From assembly GCA_943789455.1 (NCBI GenBank), contig CALSUE010000001.1, positions 623,001-687,000 of the forward strand: a DNA stretch of 64,000 bases. The letters run 5' to 3'. Below the pieces are notes generated by a model. That model was not told the origin of the DNA. It saw nothing but the letters and a program-made list of their open reading frames with translations, and did not search any database. The stretch comes from an uncultured Flavobacteriaceae bacterium (GTDB lineage: Bacteria > Bacteroidota > Bacteroidia > Flavobacteriales > Flavobacteriaceae). The position numbers and the translations under genes were made by a program. Position 1 is the first letter of the stretch. Each line of letters starts with the position of its first letter. Positions 46,658-55,085 of this stretch are shown in pieces.

Positions 46658-46691
46658 TTTTTATAAATCTTGATTATTTGATTTATAAAAA
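46658..46691. repeat. Perfect 12-bp AT-rich inverted repeat
   Basis: TTTTTATAAATC (46658-46669) and GATTTATAAAAA (46680-46691) are exact reverse complements around a 10-base loop, in the 224-base spacer between lipA and the dipeptidase gene. No T-tract follows; function unknown. Confidence 0.6.
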
Positions 46692-46711
46692 GTAATTTGA
46701 TTAGTTTTAGT

Positions 46712-46742
46712 AAAAAAAACCATCTTTAAGGGATGGTTTTTT
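46712..46742. terminator. Bidirectional intrinsic terminator
   Basis: AACCATC (46718-46724) pairs with GATGGTT (46732-46738), flanked by A8 on one side and T6 on the other. It sits 25 bases after the dipeptidase stop and also stops any readthrough from lipA. Confidence 0.85.
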
Positions 46743-46767
46743 GTTTACATTCAATAATCTAACTATT

Positions 46768-48078
46768 TTATACCTTATTTGGGCCTTGTAATTTCTTAGC
46801 AATAGCTTCTACATCATCTAAAACTCGAAGTAAATTACCGCTCCATAATTGTGAAATTTCGTTTTCTGTATAGCCTCTTTTTAACAACTCTGCAGTAACA
46901 TTAAGTGTTTCAGATGCATCACTCCATCCATAAATTCCACCCCCACCGTCAAAATCTGAACTAATACCAACATGATCTAAACCTATTTTTTCTACTAAAT
47001 AGTCAATATGATCAACATAATCTGAAACATCAACTGGTTTTGGGTCAGTTATAGTCATTAATGATGATGCCTCTTTTGATATAGTTTTATATTTCCCTAG
47101 ATAACTTTTACGTTCAAAGGCTTCTAATTTTCTAATTTCACCTCTAGAGATTATATTGAATTCTCTTTCTTTAGCTAAAGATTTAATTATTTTAGATACA
47201 GCAGCTGTATATGCTTCATGTTTTTCCATGTTAACATAAGAACTAAAGGCTACTGCTTGAACTACTCCTCCATTAGATTTGATCAATTCTAACTGCTCAT
47301 CATCTAGGTTTCTGCTGTGATTACACAAAGCTCTAGCGGAGGAATGCGAGGCAATTATAGGAGCCTTAGATAGACTTATCATATCTTTAATAGATTGTTT
47401 TGATGGATGAGAAACATCGATCATCATACCCCATTTATTCATTTCCTCTATCACTAATTTACCTAAATCACTTACTCCGTTATCTACCCACAAGCTATCC
47501 AATTCTCCTGTGTTGGAGTCACAAAATTGGCTATGGCCATTATGCGATAATGACATATATCTTGCCCCTCTGTCATAAAATTCTTTAACTCTAGAAATGT
47601 CTAAACCAAGAGGATATGCGTTTTCTACACCAATCATAGCAACTTTCTTACCAGAACGATGCAATTCTCTCGCTTCAGTAGAATTTACAGCAAGACCTAT
47701 TTTATCCGGCGCTATTTCTTCTGTTAGTCTATGAATCGCTTCAAATTTACTTATTGCATTGCGATATGCACTTTTGTATCCTTCAGCTGTTAACTGTCCT
47801 TGACTTGTATAAACAATGAACCAAGCAACATCTAACCCCCCTGCTTCCATTGTAGGAAGATTGACTTGATTTCCTAAATCTTCAGTATAATTGTTATCAC
47901 TAGTAAAGTTAGCCACATTAATGTCTACATGAGTATCTAAAACCAATACTCGATCATGAATTTCCTGAGCTCTCTCCAAAATTTCATCAGAATAGTTCAT
48001 AAAATTATTTTTTTGGTCCTGTTTATTATAACAAGCTGTTATCAACAATGTGAAAACTATGAATTTAAAAAATTTCAT
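46768..48078 (-). CDS. M19 membrane dipeptidase lipoprotein
   Basis: A 436-residue lipoprotein (lipobox ITAC, cysteine at 16) of the renal-dipeptidase family, which cleaves dipeptides with a binuclear zinc site in an amidohydrolase barrel. Visible motifs: the HVD ligand pair in VLDTHVDINV, VGVENAYPLG-like MIGVENAYPLG with its glutamate, IDVSHPSKQS, ASHSSARALCNHSRN, and GISSDFDGGGG. Probably periplasmic peptide turnover. It is monocistronic with a terminator downstream; no exact promoter box is visible. Confidence 0.92.
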   Translation of the reverse strand: MKFFKFIVFTLLITACYNKQDQKNNFMNYSDEILERAQEIHDRVLVLDTHVDINVANFTSDNNYTEDLGNQVNLPTMEAGGLDVAWFIVYTSQGQLTAEGYKSAYRNAISKFEAIHRLTEEIAPDKIGLAVNSTEARELHRSGKKVAMIGVENAYPLGLDISRVKEFYDRGARYMSLSHNGHSQFCDSNTGELDSLWVDNGVSDLGKLVIEEMNKWGMMIDVSHPSKQSIKDMISLSKAPIIASHSSARALCNHSRNLDDEQLELIKSNGGVVQAVAFSSYVNMEKHEAYTAAVSKIIKSLAKEREFNIISRGEIRKLEAFERKSYLGKYKTISKEASSLMTITDPKPVDVSDYVDHIDYLVEKIGLDHVGISSDFDGGGGIYGWSDASETLNVTAELLKRGYTENEISQLWSGNLLRVLDDVEAIAKKLQGPNKV

Positions 48079-48147
48079 GGTTTTTTTTTTAAATATTGTA
48101 TCAATATAGTCATTTGAGATTATTCTTTATTTAGATTTTTAGACTTT

Positions 48148-49125
48148 TTAGATAAATCCTTGTTTACGCATCCAATCATCATTAAACATTTTACCAACAT
48201 ACCTACTACCATGATCATGAAATAAAACAACAACAACGTCATCTTTTGTGAAATGTTCTTTTAATTGTAAAAGACCTTTAATAGCAGCTCCTGCAGAGTT
48301 ACCTAAAAACATTCCTTCTTCTTTAGCAAGCCTTTGAGTATAAATAGCGGCATCTTTATCGGTTACTTTAGTAAAACCATCTATTAATGAAAAATTCACA
48401 TTTAGCGGCAAAATATCTTCTCCAATACCTTCAGTAATATATGGGTAAATCTCATTATCATCAAATATACCAGTTTCATGATATTTTTTAAAAACAGAGC
48501 CATAAGTATCAATACCCCATATTTTAATTGCAGGATTCATCATTTTCAAATAGCTTCCGACACCTGAAATAGTTCCACCTGTACCTACTCCAACAACAAA
48601 ATGTGTTACTTTACCATTTGTTTGCTTCCAAATTTCTGGACCTGTACTTTTAAAATGTGCTTTGCAATTGCTTGGGTTATCATATTGATTCACATACCAA
48701 GAATTAGGGGTTTCTTTTCCCAATCTTTTGGATACCGAATAATAGGATCTTGGGTCTTCTGGCTCAACATCAGTTGGACATACAACTACCTCTGCTCCTA
48801 CTGCTCGAAGAATATCAACTTTTTCTTTGGATTGTTTGTCAGCCATAACAAAAATACATTTATATCCTTTTATTACTGCTGCTAGTGCTAGTCCCATACC
48901 TGTATTTCCAGAAGTACCTTCAATAATAGTTCCTCCAGGCTTCAAACGTCCGTCAGCTTCGGCATCTTCAATCATTTGCAATGCCATTCTATCTTTTACT
49001 GAGTTTCCAGGATTAAAAGTTTCATATTTGGAAAGAACCAAACATGGTAAATCTTTCGTCAAATGATTAATCTTTACTAAAGGTGTATTCCCAATAGTTT
49101 CTAATATATTATTAGCGTATTGCAT
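48148..49125 (-). CDS. Cystathionine beta-synthase / cysteine synthase family protein
   Basis: A PLP fold-type II enzyme, 325 residues from the ATG at 49125 (the track start adds ten residues at 49155). NPGNSVKDRMALQMIEDAEADG holds the Schiff-base lysine, GTSGNTGMG binds substrate, and GVGTGGTISG binds phosphate. The text around the lysine is closer to cystathionine beta-synthase than to O-acetylserine sulfhydrylase, but there is no regulatory CBS domain. It could therefore condense serine with homocysteine, or make cysteine. Confidence 0.88.
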   Translation of the reverse strand: MQYANNILETIGNTPLVKINHLTKDLPCLVLSKYETFNPGNSVKDRMALQMIEDAEADGRLKPGGTIIEGTSGNTGMGLALAAVIKGYKCIFVMADKQSKEKVDILRAVGAEVVVCPTDVEPEDPRSYYSVSKRLGKETPNSWYVNQYDNPSNCKAHFKSTGPEIWKQTNGKVTHFVVGVGTGGTISGVGSYLKMMNPAIKIWGIDTYGSVFKKYHETGIFDDNEIYPYITEGIGEDILPLNVNFSLIDGFTKVTDKDAAIYTQRLAKEEGMFLGNSAGAAIKGLLQLKEHFTKDDVVVVLFHDHGSRYVGKMFNDDWMRKQGFI

Positions 49126-49205
49126 TATGTTCTTTATTATCCCGTAAAGGAACAAAATATTTCAGAAATAACCTTCAAGCGAATGGTGTTTTCCTATGAA
49201 ACTAA

Positions 49206-50441
49206 TCAAACAAATTTGATAGATTTTGAAGGCTGAATCTTTGTGATAATAATTGATGGAATAATTAGCATTAAAAAGCATAAGGCTAAGGTACCTATGT
49301 TTAATAAACTTAAAGATAAAAAATCAATGCTTACAGGAACTTCTGAAACATAATACGTAGCAGGATCAAGTGAAATAAACCCACCATATTTTTGTAAAAA
49401 TAGTAGTATCAGTCCAATTAAATTACCCCAAAATAATCCGACAAAAATTAAATAAGATGCATTGTACAAAAAGATTTTTCGTATGCTCCAATTAGAGCTT
49501 CCCATGGCCTTCAATATACCAACCATTGGAATTCGCTCTAGAATTAAAACTAACAATGCAGTAATCATATTTATACCAGCTATCAGAATCATAATGATAA
49601 TAATAAACCATGTATTGTTATCAAAAAGCTCAATCCACTCAAATAATCCAGGATAATTTGAAGCTATTGAAGTTGCATCTAATGTTGCATCAATTTCATT
49701 ATAAACTTCAATACTTTTTTGCTGTAAATCATCAAAATTTTCTAAAATAACTTCAAAACCACCTACCTCATTTTCATTCCATCGATTTAAACGCTGAATC
49801 TGCCTTATGTCTCCAATCATCATATTTTTATCAAACTCAAGAAATCCGGTATTATAGATACCAGTAATAACTAACTTTCTATTTGATGGTAATTTAGAGA
49901 CCTTACTCTTAAAAAAGGTAACATTAATAGTGTCATTTAACTTCAATTTCAATCTATCGACAATAGTTTTAGACAGTAGAATATCTCTAGTTCTTTCTTG
50001 ATTAAAATTTGGAGTTTTTCCTGCTATTAAATATTCATTAAAAAATGTCCAATCATAATCTGTAGAAACACCTTTGAAAACAACACCTTCAAAATCGGTT
50101 TTTGTTCTAATTAATCCAACTTGATTGGCATAAATTTGAATATTCTTAATTCCTTTAATAGTTGAGAACTTAGGATAAAAATTCTGATTTTTATCAATAG
50201 GCATAACAGAAATATCAGAATTATTGGCATCATATTTTGTAATTTGTATGTGGCCCTTAAAGCCAGATACTTTACTCCTAATTTTTTCACGTAAACCATC
50301 ACCTGTAGCAATGGCAATTAACATAATAACCACTCCTAATGAAATTGCTGCAATGGCAATTTTTATTATTGGAGACGAAATACTACTTTTATACTCTTTG
50401 CTAGAGATAATTCGTTTCGCTACAAATAATTCGTAATTCAA
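49206..50441 (-). CDS. ABC transporter permease, LolC/LolE-FtsX type
   Basis: A 411-residue permease: an N-terminal membrane helix (IIKIAIAAISLGVVIMLIAIA), a large periplasmic MacB-like domain (about 55-275), then three C-terminal helices (FIIIIMILIAGINMITALLV and two more) as in FtsX-domain proteins that extract lipoproteins or export substrates. GILKAMGSSNWSIRKIF is the coupling-helix region. The track begins at ATG 50495, but the conserved N-terminus MNYELFVAKRI begins at the TTG at 50441, which avoids a 50-base overlap with the divergent gene. No ATPase gene is adjacent. Confidence 0.85.
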   Translation of the reverse strand: MNYELFVAKRIISSKEYKSSISSPIIKIAIAAISLGVVIMLIAIATGDGLREKIRSKVSGFKGHIQITKYDANNSDISVMPIDKNQNFYPKFSTIKGIKNIQIYANQVGLIRTKTDFEGVVFKGVSTDYDWTFFNEYLIAGKTPNFNQERTRDILLSKTIVDRLKLKLNDTINVTFFKSKVSKLPSNRKLVITGIYNTGFLEFDKNMMIGDIRQIQRLNRWNENEVGGFEVILENFDDLQQKSIEVYNEIDATLDATSIASNYPGLFEWIELFDNNTWFIIIIMILIAGINMITALLVLILERIPMVGILKAMGSSNWSIRKIFLYNASYLIFVGLFWGNLIGLILLFLQKYGGFISLDPATYYVSEVPVSIDFLSLSLLNIGTLALCFLMLIIPSIIITKIQPSKSIKFV

Positions 50442-50445
50442 TGCT

Positions 50446-51636
50446 ATGATTTTAACTGCACGTAAAAGTACATATTTATTTATTCTTTTATTCATTAGTA
50501 CTGTAATCGTTTCCTTTGCGCAAGAATCTAAACCTTCATCTAAAATTTACACTGGCGCAGATCAAACCCAATTATATCTCTCGAAATTAAAAGGAAAAAA
50601 AATTGCAATTGTTGCAAACCAAACATCTGTTATTTATAATAAAAACAACTATACTCATATAATAGATAGCTTGGTTTCTTTAAAAATAGATATTCATAAG
50701 GTGTTTGCTCCTGAACATGGTTTTAGAGGTGATGCAGATGCTGGAGAATCTATTGCAGATGGAATTGATAAGAAAACAGAAATCCCAATTATTTCTCTTT
50801 ATGGTAAAAATAAAAAACCTACAAAGGAACAATTAAAAGATATAGATCTTATGGTTTTTGATATTCAAGATGTTGGTGTTAGATTTTACACCTATATTTC
50901 TTCGCTACACTATGTTATGGAAGCCTGCGCAGAAGAAAAAATTCCTGTATTATTATTAGACAGACCAAATCCAAACGGACATTATATAGATGGTCCAGTT
51001 TTAGAAGCTGCTCATAAAAGTTTCGTTGGAATGCATCCTGTCCCTGTAGTTTATGGTATGACAATTGGAGAATATGGACTCATGATTAATGGTGAGAAAT
51101 GGTTGAAGAATGGCATTCAAACAAACTTGACTGTAATACCATTAAAAAACTATTCACATTCATCAAACTATAATTTACGCATAAAACCTTCACCTAATTT
51201 ACCTAATGATACAGCTATTAATTTATATCCAAGTTTATGTTTTTTTGAGGGTACAAACGTAAGTGCTGGAAGAGGAACTGCTAAGCAATTTCAAATTTAT
51301 GGCTCCCCCTTTTTAAATACAAAAAGTAAATTTACGTTTACTCCCAACCCTAATAAAGGGTCAAAATCTCCAAAACATGCCTATACAATATGTTATGGGG
51401 AAGACTTAACGGAGACTAAAAAATTAGCCAGTCTTGATTTATCTTGGCTCATAAAAGCAAAACAACAAAATCGTACTAAAAATTTCTTTAATTCTTTTTT
51501 TACCAAGTTAGCTGGTACAGAAAAACTTCAAAATCAAATTGAAGAAAAAATTACAGAGAAATTAATCAGAGCTTCTTGGGAAGAAGACATAAAAACATTT
51601 AGGAACATCAGAAAGTCCTATTTACTTTACAAATAA
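50446..51636 (+). CDS. DUF1343 protein, NamZ-like exo-beta-N-acetylmuramidase
   Basis: A 396-residue exported protein: signal peptide (about 1-26, ending SFAQE), then the DUF1343 domain with VANQTSVI, FAPEHGFRGDADAGE, LMVFDIQDVGVRFYTYIS, DRPNPNGHYIDGPVLE and FFEGTNVSAGRGT. A Bacillus member, NamZ, removes N-acetylmuramic acid from the end of peptidoglycan fragments, so a wall-recycling role in the periplasm is likely. It starts only 4 bases from the divergent permease start. Confidence 0.9.
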   Translation: MILTARKSTYLFILLFISTVIVSFAQESKPSSKIYTGADQTQLYLSKLKGKKIAIVANQTSVIYNKNNYTHIIDSLVSLKIDIHKVFAPEHGFRGDADAGESIADGIDKKTEIPIISLYGKNKKPTKEQLKDIDLMVFDIQDVGVRFYTYISSLHYVMEACAEEKIPVLLLDRPNPNGHYIDGPVLEAAHKSFVGMHPVPVVYGMTIGEYGLMINGEKWLKNGIQTNLTVIPLKNYSHSSNYNLRIKPSPNLPNDTAINLYPSLCFFEGTNVSAGRGTAKQFQIYGSPFLNTKSKFTFTPNPNKGSKSPKHAYTICYGEDLTETKKLASLDLSWLIKAKQQNRTKNFFNSFFTKLAGTEKLQNQIEEKITEKLIRASWEEDIKTFRNIRKSYLLYK

Positions 51637-51643
51637 TATACTT

Positions 51644-52483
51644 TTACAATTCTTCTGAATTTGTAGGCTTTTTATATTTTTGAAATGGTTGTTTTAATAA
51701 TTCTTTTAGAGAAGAATTTATTTTTTCATCAGGAAAAGTATCGACACCATAAACAATTTTATCTCTATCTAAATATTTATAAGTTCCTAATAAACGATCC
51801 CAAATTGAAAATATATTTCCGTAGTTAGAATCTGTGTAAGGTAATAAGTTATGGTGGTGAACTTTGTGCATGTCTGGTGAAACGATAAAATAACTCAATA
51901 ATTTATCAAGAGATCTTGACATTTTTATATTAGCATGTGTAAACTGAGTAAAAACTAAAGACAATGATTGATAAATCATAACAATAGCAATAGGAGCTCC
52001 TACAATTAATACTCCAAACAACGTAAATGCAAAACGTATAATACTCTCCAAAGGGTGGTGTCTATTTGCAGTAGTGGTGTCTACTTTATGATCTGAGTGA
52101 TGAACTAAATGCACCATCCAAAGAGGTTTAATTTTATGTTCAGTAAAATGTGCTAAATAGGCGCCAAAGAAATCTAAAAATAGTACCCCTAAAAATACAT
52201 AAAGCCACAAAGGAATTTCAATGGGTAACCAATTAATAATACCAAAATTATTTGCTTGAACCCAATCAGCAGTGCCAAGTAGTAAAAATGCTAGAGTAAA
52301 ATTTATGATAATGGTTGTTAACGTAAAAAAGAAATTTGGAATGGCATGTTTCCATTTCGTGTAATTAAAATTAAATAAAGGTAAAGCTCCTTCTAGAAGC
52401 CAAAAAAAAGTAATTCCCCCTACGAGTATAATACTTCTATGTGTGGATGGTATAGTTTCAAAATAATTAAAAATAGTTTCCAA
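51644..52483 (-). CDS. Sterol desaturase / fatty acid hydroxylase family protein
   Basis: A 279-residue membrane enzyme with about four hydrophobic segments and the histidine boxes of the di-iron fatty acid hydroxylase superfamily: AHFTEH (HxxxH form), HLVHHSDH, and HKVHHH. Such enzymes hydroxylate or desaturate lipids using oxygen; bacterial substrates include fatty acyl chains and carotenoids. The substrate is unknown. It follows the YkgJ-type gene by 37 bases on the same strand and converges on the NamZ-like gene, 7 bases away. Confidence 0.88.
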   Translation of the reverse strand: METIFNYFETIPSTHRSIILVGGITFFWLLEGALPLFNFNYTKWKHAIPNFFFTLTTIIINFTLAFLLLGTADWVQANNFGIINWLPIEIPLWLYVFLGVLFLDFFGAYLAHFTEHKIKPLWMVHLVHHSDHKVDTTTANRHHPLESIIRFAFTLFGVLIVGAPIAIVMIYQSLSLVFTQFTHANIKMSRSLDKLLSYFIVSPDMHKVHHHNLLPYTDSNYGNIFSIWDRLLGTYKYLDRDKIVYGVDTFPDEKINSSLKELLKQPFQKYKKPTNSEEL

Positions 52484-52520
52484 AATAAATGTAATTTTCT
52501 CTAAAAATACAGAAAGTTTT

Positions 52521-53045
52521 TTAACTTCTTTTTACTTTTTTATTGTAATGTAAAGGTATTCGTTTTTTTAAGTTTTCAATAATGGAATGAGTGGCTGGGC
52601 ATACTTCAGTATTTGCAAGTGTTAGCTCTGTAATCTGAATAAACTTTTTTCTATTGGTATGTGGGTATTCAGAACAAGCCTTTGGTCTAACATTATAGAT
52701 AAAACAAGAATTGTCAGTAGCATCAAAAAAAGAACAAGGCGCTGTTTTTAATACCATAAAATCATCTTGATCTCTTTCTAAATATTGTTCTATGAAATTG
52801 CGTTCTTTCATATTTAGATGCTTAGATATACGCTGAATGTCTTTTTCTATAAATATAGGACTGGTTGTTTTACAACAATTCCCACAAGTCAAACAATCTG
52901 TTTTTTTAAACTCATTATCGTGCAATTCTTTCATTACAACATCTAAATTCTTAGGTGTTCTCTTCTTCAGCATTTTAAAATACTTTTGAGTCTCAGGAAA
53001 GGTTTCCTTTGATAATTTCGGTAATTGTTCTAAACGTTTTTCCAT
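52521..53045 (-). CDS. YkgJ family cysteine cluster protein
   Basis: A 174-residue protein from the ATG at 53045 (the track start at 53084 adds 13). It contains the zinc- or iron-chelating cysteine cluster CLTCGNCCK, then CSFFDATDNSCFIYNVRPKAC, the YkgJ/DUF3109-like pattern. The chosen start begins MEKRLEQLPKLS, and a promoter box lies just before it. Function of the family is unknown. Confidence 0.87.
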   Translation of the reverse strand: MEKRLEQLPKLSKETFPETQKYFKMLKKRTPKNLDVVMKELHDNEFKKTDCLTCGNCCKTTSPIFIEKDIQRISKHLNMKERNFIEQYLERDQDDFMVLKTAPCSFFDATDNSCFIYNVRPKACSEYPHTNRKKFIQITELTLANTEVCPATHSIIENLKKRIPLHYNKKVKRS

Positions 53046-53050
53046 GCCAA

Positions 53051-53080
53051 TAAAGTTATTTTTTAATCTAACTACAGCAA
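53051..53080 (-). promoter_or_regulatory. Promoter of the YkgJ-type gene, abutting the start codon
   Basis: Minus strand TTG, 19 bases, TAACTTTA (one mismatch to TAnnTTTG). The box ends five bases before the ATG at 53045, implying an almost leaderless message. Confidence 0.42.
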
Positions 53081-53185
53081 ACACAAATGTCTACTAGGAT
53101 TAGTATCGTATAGTAATGCTAAAGCAATACAAAAGTACCAATAAAATCTGCGTAAACATCTAACAAAAAAACAAAATAAAATATG

Positions 53186-53193
53186 TAATTTTG
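53186..53193 (+). promoter_or_regulatory. -7 promoter element for argS
   Basis: TAATTTTG is an exact -7 match 21 bases before the ATG at 53215. It overlaps the TTG at 53191 used by the track, so that codon cannot be the start if this box is used. Confidence 0.5.
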
Positions 53194-53214
53194 TACTTCA
53201 ATTTATCATACTCA

Positions 53215-54993
53215 ATGAATATTCAAACCCTTTTAGAAGCTAAAGTAAAAGAAGGTTTTTTAGCACTTTTTGAAACCACATTACCTACGGTTGAATTTCA
53301 AGCAACACGTAAAGATTTTGAGGGTGATATTACCATTGTTGTATTTCCTATGCTACGATATAAAAAAGGGAATCCTGCACAAATTGGAGAAAGTTTAGGG
53401 GGGTATTTAGTTGAAAACGTAAAAGAAGTTATTGCATGTAATGTTGTAAAAGGTTTTTTAAACTTAGTTATTGATGATAGCGTATATCTTCAATCTTTTA
53501 ATGCAATATATACACAAGGTAACTTTGGGCTTTCGTCCAAGTCAAAAGATGTAGTAATGGTAGAATACTCTTCTCCAAACACAAATAAACCACTTCATTT
53601 AGGGCATGTTAGAAATAATTTACTAGGATATTCAGTAGCAGAAATTTTAAAAGCTTCAGGACATAAAGTTTACAAAACACAAATCATTAATGATCGTGGT
53701 ATTCATATTTGTAAGTCCATGTTGGCTTGGAAGAAATATGGAAACTCAGAAACCCCTGACTCAACAGGGATGAAAGGTGATAGCTTTGTTGGAAAATATT
53801 ATGTAAAATTTAATGATGCCTACAAGAAAGAAGTTAGTACTCTAATTGCTAATGGAAGCTCTGAAGAAGCGGCAAAAAAACAAGCTCCTATTCTTATGGA
53901 GGCCCAAGAAATGTTATTAAAATGGGAAGCTGGAGAGGTTGAGACTGTAGCGCTATGGAAAATGATGAATAGTTGGGTATATGAAGGGTTTAAAATTACT
54001 TACAAAAATTTAGGAGTAGATTTTGATACATTATATTACGAAAGCAATACTTATTTATTAGGAAAAGATGTTATTGAAGGCGGAATTACCCGAGGTGTAT
54101 TCTTTAAAAAAGAAGACGGATCTGTATGGTGTGATTTGACAGATGAAGGGCTAGATGAAAAACTAGTATTGCGTTCAGACGGAACAGCCGTTTATATGAC
54201 TCAAGATATTGGTACAGCCATTCAGCGTGTAAAAGATCATTCAGACATTAATGGAATGGTATATACCGTTGGAAATGAACAAGACTATCATTTTAAAGTT
54301 TTGTTTTTAATATTAAAAAAATTAGATTTTTCATGGGCAGCACAATTATATCATTTAAGTTATGGTATGGTAGATTTACCATCAGGGAAAATGAAATCTA
54401 GGGAAGGAACTGTAGTTGATGCAGATGAGTTGATGTTAGAGATGACCGATACTGCAAAAAATATTTCTCAGGAATTAGGAAAATTAGATGGTTATTCTGA
54501 GGAAGAAAAATCTGATTTATATCGCATCATTGGTTTAGGTGCATTAAAATATTTCATTTTAAAAGTTGATCCAAAAAAGAGGATTTTATTTGATCCTAAA
54601 GCCTCTGTAGATTTTCAAGGCAACACAGGTCCATTTATACAATATACCTATGCAAGAATACAATCAATATTAAGAAAAGCCAAATTCGATTTTAGTTTAG
54701 AAGTAAAATCAATTAGCACTTCTTTACATAGTAAAGAAAAAGAATTAATCAAACAGTTAGAATTGTATCCAGATATAATTCAACAGGCTGCAAAAAATTA
54801 CTCTCCTGCACTAATTGCCAATTATACCTATGATCTAGTGAAAGAGTTCAATTCTTTTTATCAAAACGTATCTATTTTGGGAGAAACTAACGAATCGAAA
54901 AAAATTATAAGAGTTCAATTGGCTAATAAAGTAGCCTATGTCATAAAATCTGCATTTAGTTTATTAGGAATTCAAGTTCCAAATAGAATGTAA
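53215..54993 (+). CDS. argS: Arginine--tRNA ligase
   Basis: Class I synthetase of 592 residues. The N-terminal Add-1 domain is followed by the catalytic fold with SSPNTNKPLHLGHVRNNLLG (HIGH motif as HLGH), DRGIHICKSM, VYTVGNEQDYHF and GKMKSREGT (the KMSKS equivalent), and a C-terminal DALR anticodon domain with TGPFIQYTYARI. It starts MNIQTLLEAKV after a promoter box. Confidence 0.96.
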   Translation: MNIQTLLEAKVKEGFLALFETTLPTVEFQATRKDFEGDITIVVFPMLRYKKGNPAQIGESLGGYLVENVKEVIACNVVKGFLNLVIDDSVYLQSFNAIYTQGNFGLSSKSKDVVMVEYSSPNTNKPLHLGHVRNNLLGYSVAEILKASGHKVYKTQIINDRGIHICKSMLAWKKYGNSETPDSTGMKGDSFVGKYYVKFNDAYKKEVSTLIANGSSEEAAKKQAPILMEAQEMLLKWEAGEVETVALWKMMNSWVYEGFKITYKNLGVDFDTLYYESNTYLLGKDVIEGGITRGVFFKKEDGSVWCDLTDEGLDEKLVLRSDGTAVYMTQDIGTAIQRVKDHSDINGMVYTVGNEQDYHFKVLFLILKKLDFSWAAQLYHLSYGMVDLPSGKMKSREGTVVDADELMLEMTDTAKNISQELGKLDGYSEEEKSDLYRIIGLGALKYFILKVDPKKRILFDPKASVDFQGNTGPFIQYTYARIQSILRKAKFDFSLEVKSISTSLHSKEKELIKQLELYPDIIQQAAKNYSPALIANYTYDLVKEFNSFYQNVSILGETNESKKIIRVQLANKVAYVIKSAFSLLGIQVPNRM

Positions 54994-54995
54994 AA

Positions 54996-55085
54996 ATGAT
55001 GAAAGCAGAGTTAAAAACACCTAGTAAAAATTACAAAAGTGATGAAGACTTTGCTCAATCAAGAAATAAAAACAAAAGATTATGA
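54996..55085 (+). CDS. Candidate 29-residue ORF overlapping the lpd start
   Basis: Two tandem ATG codons open a 29-codon frame in the 88-base argS-lpd gap. It reads MMKAELKTPSKNYKSDEDFA at its start, then a basic end, and its TGA overlaps the lpd ATG (ATGA), the classic layout of translational coupling. The peptide is polar and charged with no membrane segment. I do not recognise it; it could be a real small protein, a leader that controls lpd translation, or chance. Confidence 0.4.
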   Translation: MMKAELKTPSKNYKSDEDFAQSRNKNKRL

